A DNA stretch of 64,000 nucleotides from NCBI GenBank assembly GCA_049510975.1, contig JBEKYM010000002.1:62001-126000 (forward strand). The letters run 5' to 3'. Both the position numbers and the translations under genes were made by a program. Origin of the DNA: JAKACA01 sp049510975 (lineage in GTDB: Bacteria > Actinomycetota > Acidimicrobiia > Acidimicrobiales > Bog-793). Numbering within the stretch: the first letter of the stretch is position 1; every line of letters starts with the position of its first letter. The notes beneath the pieces were generated by a model. It worked only from the letters and a program-made list of their open reading frames with translations. It had not been told where the DNA came from and did not search any database. Shown in pieces: positions 37,788 through 47,131 of the stretch.

Positions 37788-38789
37788 CTAGACGGAGAGC
37801 AGGTCGCGGGCGCCGGTGTCGCTCGAGGGGTGGCGGAGCTTGGACATCGCCCTCGCCTCGATCTGACGGATGCGCTCACGGGTGAGGTTGAAGTGCTCGC
37901 CGACCTCTTCGAGGGTACGCGGCTCGCCACGGTCCAGCCCGAAACGCAGCCGCAGGATCTCCCGCTCACGCTCGTCGAGCGGGGCGAGCAGCCGGTTGAT
38001 CTCGACCGGGAGCAGCGCCGTGGCCGCCATCTCGAACGGTGACTCGGCGGACCGGTCCTCGACGACATCGCCGAGCTCGGCGTCGCCGTCCTCCCGAAGG
38101 GGTTCGGACAGCGAGAGGGGCTCGGCGCGAAAGCGCAGCGCCTCGATCAGCTTGTCCTCCGGCAGCTCCACCTCGGCACCGAGCTCCGACAGCGTCGCCG
38201 GCCGCCCGAGCTTGAGCTCGAGACGAGCCTGCGCCTTCTGCACCCGAGCAAGCGTGTCGCCGGCGTGCACGGGGAGGCGGATCGTGCGGCCGGTGTTGGC
38301 GATGCCGCGGGTGATCGCCTGCCGGATCCACCAGGTGGCATAGGTCGAGAACTTGAAGCCCTTGCGCCAGTCGAACTTCTCGACGGCGTGCATGAGCCCG
38401 AGGTTGCCCTCTTGGATGAGGTCCAGCAGCGGCAACCCGGACGCCTGATACTTCTTGGCGATCGAGACGACGAGCCGCAGGTTCGACTGCACGAACGTCC
38501 GCTGTGCCTTCTCGCCGTCACGAACCGCACGGTTGAGCTCGCGGCGACGAGTGGGGGTGAGCCCCTTCTTCGTCTTGAGCTCTTCCTCGGCTTCCCAACG
38601 CAGCTCGATCGCTTGCGCCAGGCGCACCTCATCGTCCTTGGTGAGCAACGGGTACTGACCGATGTCGGTCAGATATAGGCGGACGAGGTCTTCCTCATCT
38701 CGCTCGACTCGCTCCTTCGCCAAAGCCGAAGCCTCCATGTGTCGCAGATCGGGGGGGTCGAGCGCCGACTCAGGGTGCCGTCGAGCCAT
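37788..38789 (-). CDS. Principal-type RNA polymerase sigma factor (RpoD/SigB group)
   Basis: A 333-residue sigma-70 protein with regions 1.2 (LYLTDIGQYPLLTKDDEVRLAQ, about 38-60), 2 (NLRLVVSIAKKYQASGLPLLDLIQEGNLGL ... FSTYATWWIRQAI, about 102-160), 3 (about 170-250) and 4 (REREILRLRFGLDRGEPRTLEEVGEHFNLTRERIRQIEARA, about 273-315). The long region 1.1 of primary sigma factors is short, so it could be either the housekeeping factor or a group 2 paralogue. Neither ATG 38789 nor ATG 38738 has a clear ribosome site. Confidence 0.93.
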   Translation of the reverse strand: MARRHPESALDPPDLRHMEASALAKERVERDEEDLVRLYLTDIGQYPLLTKDDEVRLAQAIELRWEAEEELKTKKGLTPTRRRELNRAVRDGEKAQRTFVQSNLRLVVSIAKKYQASGLPLLDLIQEGNLGLMHAVEKFDWRKGFKFSTYATWWIRQAITRGIANTGRTIRLPVHAGDTLARVQKAQARLELKLGRPATLSELGAEVELPEDKLIEALRFRAEPLSLSEPLREDGDAELGDVVEDRSAESPFEMAATALLPVEINRLLAPLDEREREILRLRFGLDRGEPRTLEEVGEHFNLTRERIRQIEARAMSKLRHPSSDTGARDLLSV

Positions 38790-38905
38790 GAAGGAAGAAA
38801 CCCGAGCCGCACGAGGCGGTTATCAGCTCCCGTCACGCACGCCCGCCGGGATTTGCCCTCGAACCTGCACTGCCGTGTTGTCCGGGACTCAGTGTAACGG
38901 TGGAG

Positions 38906-39448
38906 TCAAGCGCCCCTACCAGGTAGTTTCCGGAGCGCCCGCTCCGCATCAGCCTCGGCCTCCAGATCGCAGGCCACCCGCAGAAAGACCCGCTCGAGCG
39001 GGCCGTCGGCGGCTGCTGAGAGGCGTTCCAACCGGTACCGGTAGGCCGCCAGCAGGACCTCGTACCAGCCGGCCACCATCTCCGGCAGGTGGACCGGCAC
39101 CTCCGAGGCAGTCCGCAGGCTCGCCAGCGCTTCGAGGCCGGATCCGGTCGCCGGACCGACCGGGTCCGGCGTGCCGGCGGCGGGCGCCAGCCCGGTGGAA
39201 ACCGGCACGAGGCACTCGAGCTGGGATCCCCTCCAGGCCGCCCGAAGACTCGCCGAAGAGGCCCAAACGACCTGCTCGGGCTCGGCGAGGAGGGGCGCTG
39301 CATGTCCGAGGGCGTCGAACAGCACCAGCTCGACGAGCCGCAGGCCGCCGATGATCCGAGCCGTGTCGGCCATGGCGAGCGGGCCGTCCGGCCCGCTCAG
39401 CTCCGCGGCCACCCGGACCACGTCCAGGGATGGTGGATCAGCGCTCAC
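38906..39448 (-). CDS. Conserved-looking hypothetical helical protein downstream of nadE
   Basis: A 180-residue protein without signal peptide or membrane helix. It appears all-alpha, with RIIGGLRLVELVLFDALGHAAPLLA, MVAGWYEVLLAAYRYRLERL and VACDLEAEADAERALRKL as likely helices. I do not recognise the family. GTG at 39448 overlaps the nadE stop (GTGA), so it is co-translated with NAD synthetase. Confidence 0.6.
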   Translation of the reverse strand: MSADPPSLDVVRVAAELSGPDGPLAMADTARIIGGLRLVELVLFDALGHAAPLLAEPEQVVWASSASLRAAWRGSQLECLVPVSTGLAPAAGTPDPVGPATGSGLEALASLRTASEVPVHLPEMVAGWYEVLLAAYRYRLERLSAAADGPLERVFLRVACDLEAEADAERALRKLPGRGA

Positions 39449-41172
39449 CAATGGGTGAAACGGTTCGTGATCGGCATGCGCCGGTCCTTGCCGAATCCGC
39501 GGCTCGTCACCCGCGGGCCGGGTGCGGCCTGCCGGCGCTTGTACTCGGCCCGGTCGACGAGGCCGACGACACGCCGCACGATCTCCGCGTCGAACCCTTC
39601 ACCGACCAGCTCGGCCGGTGTCCGATCGAGCTCGACGTAGCCGTAGAGGATCGGGTCGAGAATCTCGTACGGCGGCAGGCTGTCATCGTCGCGCTGTCCG
39701 GGGCGGAGCTCGGCAGAGGGGGGTTTCTCGAGGACGGCGACGGGGATGGCAGGCGTTGTCGCCAAAGCGTTGCGATAGCGGCACAACTCGTACACCAGGG
39801 TTTTCGGCACGTCCTTGATGACGGCAAAGCCACCGTTCATGTCCCCGTACAGGGTGGCGTAGCCGACGGCCATCTCGCTCTTGTTGCCCGTCGTGAGCAC
39901 GAGCCAGCCGAACTCGTTCGACAGCCCCATGACGACGGTTCCGCGGATACGGGCTTGCAGGTTCTCGATGGCAAGTGCGGCCTCGCGGCCGGCGAAGGAG
40001 GGCTCGAGCATGGCGAGGAACGCTTCGTGGGCGGGTTCGATCTCGACCGTCCGAGTGTCAATACCCAAGTTCTGCGCCAGCTCGAGAGCGTCGTCGACCG
40101 AGCCCTTCGACGAGTATCTCGACGGCAGGAGCACGCCGTGGGTGCGGGCGGCCCCGATCGCGTCGACGGCGATGGTGGCAACGAGCGAGGAGTCGACACC
40201 GCCCGAGAGCGCCACGAGCGCATCGGCAAAGCCGTTCTTCTCGACGTAGTCACGCGTCCCGAGTACGAGCGCTTTGTAGACCGCTTCGTTGTCCGACAGC
40301 TCCGGCGCCGCCAGCGCCACGAGCCGTGCCGAGCTGTCGTCCGGGCGGCGCTCGGTGACGAGGCGAACGGGCAGGGGCGGGACCTCCGAGCGGCCGCGGG
40401 GGTCGAGGATCCGTTTGCGGTAGGCGGGTCGCAAGTCGACGTCGGCGACGAGCAACGCCTCTTCGAACTGCGGGGCGGCCGCCAGCAGTGTGCCGTCGTG
40501 GTCGAAGATCATGGAGCCGCCGTCGAAGACGAGCTCGTCCTGTCCGCCGACGAGGTTGACGTAGGCGAGCACCGCACTGGCGTCGGCCGCCCGCGTCGCC
40601 AGCATCCGCCGGCGCTCGCCGAGGACGCCTGCACGGTACGGCGAGCCGTTCAGCACGACGATCAGCTCCGCCCCGCCGGCGCCGAGACGGGCCACCGGTC
40701 CCGTCGGGCTCCAGGCGTCCTCGCAGACGACGACGCCAACCCGGACGCCGTTCACGAGGTAGAGGTGATCGTCCGGCGCCGGGGAGCCACCCGAGCGGAA
40801 CCAGCGCTGCTCGTCGAACACGCCGTAATTCGGCAACAGCTCCTTGTGCCAGACGCCGTGCACTTTGCCGCCGGCGCAGACGGCGGCGGCGTTGTAGAGA
40901 TCGCCGTCGTCGTCGACATAACCGACGACGGCGGCACACTGACCCGTCTTCTCGGCGACCGTCTGAAGGGCGCGCGAATTGCCTTCGACGAACGACGGGT
41001 TCACGAGCAGGTCCTCCGGGGGGTAACCCGTGAGTGCGAGCTCAGGGAAAACGGCGAGATCAGCCCCCGCGCCTTGAGCGTCGTACAAGGCGGCGAGCAC
41101 CTTGGCGACGTTGCCGTCGAGGTCACCCACCACCACGTCGAGCTGGCACAGGGCTACGCGCAGGCGGCCCAC
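39445..41172 (-). CDS. nadE: Glutamine-dependent NAD+ synthetase
   Basis: A 575-residue two-domain enzyme that amidates nicotinic acid adenine dinucleotide. The N-terminal nitrilase-type glutaminase has the triad Glu44 (VFPELALTGY), Lys110 (WHKELLPNYGVFDE) and Cys150 (VVVCEDAW). The C-terminal synthetase has the PP-loop ALSGGVDSSL (about 320) and TGNKSEMAVGY. This is the normal length of actinobacterial NadE (the M. tuberculosis enzyme is somewhat longer). GTG at 41172. It is divergent from glnE. Confidence 0.96.
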   Translation of the reverse strand: MGRLRVALCQLDVVVGDLDGNVAKVLAALYDAQGAGADLAVFPELALTGYPPEDLLVNPSFVEGNSRALQTVAEKTGQCAAVVGYVDDDGDLYNAAAVCAGGKVHGVWHKELLPNYGVFDEQRWFRSGGSPAPDDHLYLVNGVRVGVVVCEDAWSPTGPVARLGAGGAELIVVLNGSPYRAGVLGERRRMLATRAADASAVLAYVNLVGGQDELVFDGGSMIFDHDGTLLAAAPQFEEALLVADVDLRPAYRKRILDPRGRSEVPPLPVRLVTERRPDDSSARLVALAAPELSDNEAVYKALVLGTRDYVEKNGFADALVALSGGVDSSLVATIAVDAIGAARTHGVLLPSRYSSKGSVDDALELAQNLGIDTRTVEIEPAHEAFLAMLEPSFAGREAALAIENLQARIRGTVVMGLSNEFGWLVLTTGNKSEMAVGYATLYGDMNGGFAVIKDVPKTLVYELCRYRNALATTPAIPVAVLEKPPSAELRPGQRDDDSLPPYEILDPILYGYVELDRTPAELVGEGFDAEIVRRVVGLVDRAEYKRRQAAPGPRVTSRGFGKDRRMPITNRFTHW

Positions 41173-41237
41173 ACGATGAGCGTACCCGCCCTGCGGCGCC
41201 GCCCAGGGCCGACGATCCTCGTAGCCTGCTCCCCGAG

Positions 41238-41300
41238 GCGATGCGATGACGGCGATGCGATGACGGTTGCGATGACGGCGATGGCGGCGATGCGATGAGG
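41238..41300 (+). repeat. ATG-rich direct repeats over the glnE start
   Basis: Imperfect direct repeats of GCGATGACG/GCGATGCGATGACG run from about 41238 to the glnE start codon and contain eight ATG triplets in different frames. Several upstream ATGs run into stops within a few codons. The repeats obscure the Shine-Dalgarno region. Confidence 0.7.
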
Positions 41301-44078
41301 CTGCCCGACGAGCTCGAAGCGGTCGCCGGCTCGTCGGCCGCGCCCGAGGTCGTACGGCTCGGCCTCGAGCGGTTGTTGGAGAGCGACGCCGCAGCCGGCG
41401 AGCGGCTCAGCGCCGACGGCGATCTCGCCGGTGTCGTCGCCGCCGTGATGGCAGCCAGCCGCTCACTGAGCCGCCTGCTCCTCACTGAGCACAGCGCCCT
41501 CGATGTCGTGGCCGCAGTGCTCGAGGCGTCGGCCGGCGGGCAGCGGGCGAGCATGCTTGCGGTCTCGGACCCGGCCGCCGCAGCCGATGCAGGCGACCTC
41601 GTGCGCCGCAAGCAGCTTGGCCTCCTCGCCATCGCGGCGGCCGATCTCGCCGGCTTCAGCGATCTCGAGGAAGTGGGCGAGTCGCTCTCGGATCTCGCCG
41701 ACGGCGTGCTGCGGGCGGCGTGTGCGCTGGCCGGCGTCGGGGAGGGTTTCTCGGTCATCGGTATGGGAAAGCACGGTGCCAGGGAGCTGAACTACGCGAG
41801 CGATGTCGACATCCTGTTCGTCGGCGATGACGCCGGCGGCTCGGCCAGGCGGGTGATCTCCATCGCCAGCGGAGCATTCCGGATCGACACCGATCTGCGA
41901 CCGGAGGGACGAAACGGCGCCCTCGTCCGCTCCCTCGACTCCTTCTCGAGCTACTGGGAGCGATGGGCGAGGCCGTGGGAGTTCCAGGCGCTCCTGAAGG
42001 CGCGGCCGGCGGCCGGTGACCCCGAGCTGGGCGCCGCATTCGCGATCGCCGCTTCGAACGCCATCTGGGAACGACGGCTGGACGCCGACGACTTGGCCGA
42101 GCTGCGCTCGATGAAAGGCCGCTCCGAAGAGCTGGTCTCGAGAAAGGGCCTGTCCGACCGCGAGATCAAGCGCGGCCGTGGTGGCATCCGCGACATCGAA
42201 TTCTCCGTCCAGCTGCTGCAGCTCGTGCACGGGGCGGCCGACCCGCTGATCCGCCAGCCGGCGACACTGGCGGCTTTGGGCGAGCTGGCCTACGCCGGCT
42301 ACGTCGACGGGGGTGACGCGGCTGCCTTGGCGCTGGCCTATCGCTTCTTGCGCACCGTCGAGCACCGTCTCCAGCTCGTCGAGGAGGCGCAGGTACATAC
42401 CGTCCCGGGCGAGCCGGAGGCGCGGGAGGCGCTCGCGAACGTGCTCGGTTTTGCCGGCGGGGACGGGCGGGAGGGGCCGGCGCCGTCACGGGGCGCCACG
42501 AACAGCCGCGAGCGCTTGGACGTCGTGCTCGGCCGCTACCAACTGGCAGCCCGTACGATCCACGAGCGTCTTTTCTTCCGCCCGCTGCTCGAGGTGTTCG
42601 CCGGCGAGTCGCGGCTCCCTGAAGGGGCTCGCTGGTCCGTGGCGGCGGCCGAGAGCCGCCTGGAGGCGCTGGGGTTCCGGCAGGCGGATCGCACCCGGCA
42701 GGCACTCAGCGAGCTCACACGGGGACTCACGCGTGCCTCTCGACTGATGCAGCAGCTGCTTCCGGTCCTCCTCGGCTGGCTGTCCGAGGCGCCGGATCCG
42801 GACCAGGGGTTGCTCAACCTGCGCAACCTCGTGTCGGTCGGCCACCGCCGCGACGTCCTCGTGGCCTCCTGGCGGGAATCTCCCGAGCTCGCCCGCCGTC
42901 TCTGCCTGCTCCTCGGCACGGGCCGTCAGGTCGGCCAACTCGTCGCCCACCACCCGGAGATCGCCACCCGCCTCGACGACGACCGGGAGCTGGACCGTCC
43001 TTCCCGAAAGGAGCTCTCCGAGCGAGCCGTCGTGGCCGTCGACCAGGGCCCCCGCCGAGGCGGCCCGGCGCTCCGGCGCCTCGTCGAGTCCACGACGCTG
43101 CGTATTGTCGCCGGCGACCTGCTGCTGTCGCCGGCACCTGCCCCGGCCGCCACGTCCCGGGCGCTGGCCGCCCTCGGCGACGCTGCTCTCGCCGCCGCCC
43201 TCCACGTGGCATCGCCGCAGGTGCCCTACGGGATCGTGGCGATGGGACGGCTCGGGGGCGAGGAGCTCGCCTATGGCAGCGACCTCGACGTCCTGCTCGT
43301 CTACGACGGATCCGGAGCCGGCGACGCCGCCCTCGCCGACGAGGCCACCACGGCCATCTTCCGGCTCCTCAACGGCACGACACCGGCAGATCGCATTCTC
43401 ACCGTCGACGCCTCGCTGCGCCCCGAGGGCCGCCACGGACCGCTTGCCCGCAGCCTGGACGCCTTCGCCGAATACCACCGCCGTCGCCTCGAGACCTGGG
43501 AGCGCCAGGCGCTCGTGCGTGCCCGCCCGGTCGCCGGCGATCCCGACGTGCTGGAGCGCTTCATGGCGCTCGTCGCCGAGGCCGTCTGGGAAGCGCCCTT
43601 CGGGCCGGAGGAGATCCGGGCCATCCGCCAGATGAAAGCCCGCGTCGAGCGAGAGCGCATCCCGGCGGGCGAGGATCCGCAATTCCACTTCAAGCTCGGA
43701 AAGGGCTCGCTCTCCGATGTCGAATGGACGGTGCAGCTCTTGCAGCTCGAGCACGGCATCGCCGGGACGAACACGCTCGGAGCTCTGAAACTCCTCGTGA
43801 GCGGCGGCCATCTCGAGGCCGGGGAGGGGGCGGTGTTGGCGGACGCGTACCGTTTCTTGTCGGCGGCGCGGGACCGATGGCACCTCGTCGGCAACTTCGT
43901 CGCCGGCGCCGGCGGGATCGTCAGCAGTCTCGGCTCGGACTCGCTGCCGTCGGATCGCGAGGCGCTCTCACGCCTGGCGCGCTCGCTCGGTACGACACCG
44001 ACCGAGCTGCGGGAGGCCTACCGTCGCGTGACGAGGCGGGCGCGTCGGGTCGTGGAGCAACGCTTCTACGGGCTGTGA
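41295..44078 (+). CDS. glnE: Bifunctional glutamine synthetase adenylyltransferase/deadenylyltransferase
   Basis: A 927-residue enzyme that adenylylates and de-adenylylates glutamine synthetase in response to nitrogen status. It has two nucleotidyltransferase domains: the N-terminal with GMGKHGARELNYASDVDILFV (about 155-175) and the C-terminal with AMGRLGGEELAYGSDLDVLLVYDG (about 650-673). Each is followed by a helical PII-uridylyl/adenylyl-associated domain (GRGGIRDIEFSVQLLQL; GKGSLSDVEWTVQLLQL). ATG at 41295 is the only start in frame near the conserved region. The ribosome site is unclear because of the repeats. Confidence 0.95.
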   Translation: MRLPDELEAVAGSSAAPEVVRLGLERLLESDAAAGERLSADGDLAGVVAAVMAASRSLSRLLLTEHSALDVVAAVLEASAGGQRASMLAVSDPAAAADAGDLVRRKQLGLLAIAAADLAGFSDLEEVGESLSDLADGVLRAACALAGVGEGFSVIGMGKHGARELNYASDVDILFVGDDAGGSARRVISIASGAFRIDTDLRPEGRNGALVRSLDSFSSYWERWARPWEFQALLKARPAAGDPELGAAFAIAASNAIWERRLDADDLAELRSMKGRSEELVSRKGLSDREIKRGRGGIRDIEFSVQLLQLVHGAADPLIRQPATLAALGELAYAGYVDGGDAAALALAYRFLRTVEHRLQLVEEAQVHTVPGEPEAREALANVLGFAGGDGREGPAPSRGATNSRERLDVVLGRYQLAARTIHERLFFRPLLEVFAGESRLPEGARWSVAAAESRLEALGFRQADRTRQALSELTRGLTRASRLMQQLLPVLLGWLSEAPDPDQGLLNLRNLVSVGHRRDVLVASWRESPELARRLCLLLGTGRQVGQLVAHHPEIATRLDDDRELDRPSRKELSERAVVAVDQGPRRGGPALRRLVESTTLRIVAGDLLLSPAPAPAATSRALAALGDAALAAALHVASPQVPYGIVAMGRLGGEELAYGSDLDVLLVYDGSGAGDAALADEATTAIFRLLNGTTPADRILTVDASLRPEGRHGPLARSLDAFAEYHRRRLETWERQALVRARPVAGDPDVLERFMALVAEAVWEAPFGPEEIRAIRQMKARVERERIPAGEDPQFHFKLGKGSLSDVEWTVQLLQLEHGIAGTNTLGALKLLVSGGHLEAGEGAVLADAYRFLSAARDRWHLVGNFVAGAGGIVSSLGSDSLPSDREALSRLARSLGTTPTELREAYRRVTRRARRVVEQRFYGL

Positions 44079-44120
44079 GGCCGGCGTGCGACCCGCCGCT
44101 CGGGGCTCACGAGCGACGCC

Positions 44121-44723
44121 TCACGTGGCGCCCGGAACGAGGTCCTCGGGCCGATCGGCATCACGGAAGGCGGCTTCGGCCGCAACCGAACCCCACTCGG
44201 ACTCGCCCAGATAGGCCGTCGCCGGCCCGAGCGCGGCCGAGACGGCCCGGCCGCCCCGCTCCACGATCTCCACCGCCCGATCGAGGTCCGCCGCGCACCA
44301 GCGCGCGCACAACGGCTGGGTTCGACCGCCCACCACCGGCACGACCGAGGCCTCCTCCGGACGTGCAGACAGCCACACCAGCACCGCCGGCGTGAGGTTG
44401 GGCAGATCCGTGGCAAGCACGATCACCTGCTGCGGCGGGGTACCGGCCCCCGGCACGCCCGAGCGAAGCGAGCGCCAGCCGGCGGCGATCCCCGTGAGCG
44501 GCCCCTCGCCGAGATCTGCCTCGGCTCGTTCGAGCCTGGACCAGCCGGGGCCGACTTCGAGAGCAGGGTCGGCCACCTCCTCCAGCACCCGGCCCAATCG
44601 GCTGGCCAACGTCTCGCCCGTGGCGACGTCGATCACGATCGAGGCCTTGTCGCGTCCCATGCGGCGACTCTTCCCGCCCGTCAGGAGGAGCCCTGCCACC
44701 TGTGGGGAGGTTCGCGGCGTCAA
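44121..44723 (-). CDS. mobA: Molybdenum cofactor guanylyltransferase-type NTP transferase
   Basis: A 200-residue nucleotidyltransferase. The signature LLLTGGKSRRMGRDKA matches the MobA GTP-binding loop, followed by EGPLTGIAAGWRSL and LATDLPNLTPAVLVWL (metal-binding Asp). MobA adds GMP to molybdopterin. The C-terminal half is short, with PVVGGRTQPLCARW. TTG at 44723 overlaps the stop of the DUF6457 gene (TTGA); a GTG shortly downstream is an alternative. Other NTP transferases are possible, but the loop favours MobA. Confidence 0.82.
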   Translation of the reverse strand: MTPRTSPQVAGLLLTGGKSRRMGRDKASIVIDVATGETLASRLGRVLEEVADPALEVGPGWSRLERAEADLGEGPLTGIAAGWRSLRSGVPGAGTPPQQVIVLATDLPNLTPAVLVWLSARPEEASVVPVVGGRTQPLCARWCAADLDRAVEIVERGGRAVSAALGPATAYLGESEWGSVAAEAAFRDADRPEDLVPGAT

Positions 44724-45010
44724 GGGTCCGCAGCGCCGCCCGGTGCCGCCGGCTCGCCGGCGCCGCCCACCTCGTCGCCCGTCGCTTCGGCGGCGAGCTC
44801 CGCTGCCAGAGCGCTCGCATGTTCGCGAGCCTCGACAGCGCTCAGACCGGCGCGGGCAGCCAGCCAGGCCGAGATCGGAGCCGCCGGCCGCTCGGAAGCA
44901 TGTGCGGCGATCCCGGTCATGGCGAGCAGCACCTCGATGTCGGCGGTATCGGGCGGCTCCAGGCCAAGACGGGAGGCATACCGCTCGATCCACTCCTCAG
45001 CGCTCGGCAC
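44720..45010 (-). CDS. DUF6457 small protein
   Basis: A 96-residue acidic helical protein resembling DUF6457 (EEWIERYASRLGLEPPDTADIEVLLAMTGIAAHASERPAAPISAWLAARAG). In actinobacteria this domain occurs beside or fused to MobA, suggesting a role in molybdenum cofactor maturation (inference). GTG at 45010 directly follows the S9 peptidase stop, and the stop overlaps the mobA start. The last 25 residues are low-complexity. Confidence 0.8.
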   Translation of the reverse strand: MPSAEEWIERYASRLGLEPPDTADIEVLLAMTGIAAHASERPAAPISAWLAARAGLSAVEAREHASALAAELAAEATGDEVGGAGEPAAPGGAADP

Positions 45011-46978
45011 CTACCGAGCCTCTGCCCCGTGGGTGAGGGCGTCCGCGTTCTCGATCTCGACAGGCGCCAGTTCGTCCGCCGGCTCGAAACCCAACACCCT
45101 CCCGAAGAAGTACAGCTCCCCCTCCATCGTCGCCTTGATGTTCTCCGCCTTGCGGAAGCCGTGCTGCTCGCCCTCATAGGCGACATAGGCGAAGGGAACC
45201 CCCTTTTCCCGCAAGGCTTGGGCCATGGCTTCGCCTTGGGCGGGAGGCACGACCTTGTCCTCGAGACCCTGGAACAAGATGAGCGGCGTTCGCAGCAGGT
45301 CGGTGTGAAAGATGGGCGAGCGAGCTTCGTAGACCGCCCGCGCTTCGGGCCAGGGACCGATGAGACCGTCGAGGTAGCGCGACTCGAACTTGTGGGTGTC
45401 GCGGGCGAGAGCGCCCAGATCGGCGACGCCGAAATAGCTGGCGCCGGCCGCGAACACGTCCCGGAACGTGACGGCGCACAACGTCGTGTAGCCGCCGGCG
45501 CTGCCCCCGTGGATGAGCAGGCGCCGGCCGTCGGCGCGCCCGGCGGAGGCCAGGTACTTGGCGGCATTCACGCAGTCGTCGAGGTCGACGATCCCCCATT
45601 TGTCCTGCAGGCGATCTCGGTAGGCGCGGCCGTAGCCGGCGCTCCCCCCGTAGTTGACGTCGATCACCCCGATGCCTCGCGACGTCCAGTACTGGATTCC
45701 GTAGTTGAGCGACGAGGACGCCGATCCGGTCGGGCCGCCGTGGCTGGCGACGATGACGGGGGGCAACTCTCCGTCTGGAGCCATGAAGTCAGGGTTGCGT
45801 GGCGGGTAGAAGAGGCCATGAGCCGTGAGGCCGGCCTCGGTCGGGAACTCGATCGGTTCTGGCTCGGACACGTAGGCGTCGTCAACGAGAACGCTCTGGG
45901 CGGACTTGAGCACGGTCGTCTCGCCGGAGGGCACCGCCATCGAAACGATGGCGGTGGGCAAGCTCGAAGACCCCGCCACGAGCACGACGTCGCCACCGTG
46001 TTGGACCAAGGTGCCAAGTGCGGTATAGGGCGTGGCGATCAGGCTGCGTTCGCCCGCCGTGATGAGATTGACGGCACTGAGCCCGTCGCTCGACGAGATG
46101 GCGACGATCGAACCGTCTGGGCGGATGCAGTAGGTCGCCTGGCCGAAGACCCAGTCGGGGCCGGCGAACTCCTCGTTCGCCGGCGCCAGCGGCCGGCCGC
46201 CGTCCTCGTCGTCGACGTACAAGTTCCACCAGCCGGTGCGGTCGGAGATGAAGTGGAGACGCCCGTCGGCCGAGTAGCGCGGCTGGGTGACGGACTCGGA
46301 CTCCCCGCCTGCCACGAGGCGCGGGTTCACGGGCAAGCCGTCCGGGCCGAGCTCTGCGTCCCACAGTTCCGTTCCGTCCCACGGCATGTTCGGGTGGTCC
46401 CAGCTGATCCAGGCGATGCGACGACCGTCGAGTGCGAGCGTGGGGAAGGAGAAGAAGTCGTGCCCCTCGGCGACGACCCGCGGCTCGGCCTCGCCGTCGG
46501 CGGCGAGGACCACGAGATCGTTCACGACTTCGGTCGCCACACCGGGAGTGCCGTGACGCTCCCGCACGCAGTACAGCTGGTGGCCGTCGCGGCTCACGAC
46601 CGGAGCGGCGTACCGCACGGCGCCAGGTCGCGACGGCTCTGCGGTGATGGGCTCGGGTTCGGCGCCCGGCCTGGTGCGGTAGAGCCGCTGATCGGTGAAG
46701 TTCGAGAAGTAGACGGTGTCGCCGTGGACGGCGTAGCACCTGCCGCCGTATTCGTGGGCGAGCGTGCGGGCAGCGAACCCGGAGCCGAAGACGTCCTCGA
46801 CCACTCCGTCACCCCGCCGTCTGACGATGACCGACCGACCGCCCTCGGAGGGCCGCGACTCGGTCCAGTAGACGTCGTCCCCGGAGACGAGCGGGTTCCC
46901 CAGTGTGACCACGTCGGCCAGCAGCCGGTCGGCGGTGAGGGGTGACTTCCAGGAACCGTACGGTGCAACCTGTGCCAT
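45011..46978 (-). CDS. S9 family (prolyl oligopeptidase-type) serine peptidase
   Basis: A 655-residue protein: an N-terminal beta-propeller (about 20-380, with blades such as DGRLHFISDRTGWWNLYV) and a C-terminal alpha/beta hydrolase. The catalytic triad is Ser in HGGSAGGYTTL (about 490), Asp in GLEDKVVPP and His in GEQHGFRKAE. No signal peptide is seen, so it is cytosolic and should cleave short peptides or acyl-peptides. ATG at 46978; a further ATG at 46990 is possible. DUF6457 and mobA follow with no gap. Confidence 0.93.
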   Translation of the reverse strand: MAQVAPYGSWKSPLTADRLLADVVTLGNPLVSGDDVYWTESRPSEGGRSVIVRRRGDGVVEDVFGSGFAARTLAHEYGGRCYAVHGDTVYFSNFTDQRLYRTRPGAEPEPITAEPSRPGAVRYAAPVVSRDGHQLYCVRERHGTPGVATEVVNDLVVLAADGEAEPRVVAEGHDFFSFPTLALDGRRIAWISWDHPNMPWDGTELWDAELGPDGLPVNPRLVAGGESESVTQPRYSADGRLHFISDRTGWWNLYVDDEDGGRPLAPANEEFAGPDWVFGQATYCIRPDGSIVAISSSDGLSAVNLITAGERSLIATPYTALGTLVQHGGDVVLVAGSSSLPTAIVSMAVPSGETTVLKSAQSVLVDDAYVSEPEPIEFPTEAGLTAHGLFYPPRNPDFMAPDGELPPVIVASHGGPTGSASSSLNYGIQYWTSRGIGVIDVNYGGSAGYGRAYRDRLQDKWGIVDLDDCVNAAKYLASAGRADGRRLLIHGGSAGGYTTLCAVTFRDVFAAGASYFGVADLGALARDTHKFESRYLDGLIGPWPEARAVYEARSPIFHTDLLRTPLILFQGLEDKVVPPAQGEAMAQALREKGVPFAYVAYEGEQHGFRKAENIKATMEGELYFFGRVLGFEPADELAPVEIENADALTHGAEAR

Positions 46979-47131
46979 GCACGCGACCATAGGCCCGCCG
47001 TGGGCGCCGAGCCTGACATCTTGATCGCACTCGGCGCGCGGTGCCGGCGGCCGGTAGCGTCTCGCATCGTCGTCGCCGGCCCGGATGGCACCCGCCGTAC
47101 CAACCCACGACCAAGGAGGCGTGCGAGGACC

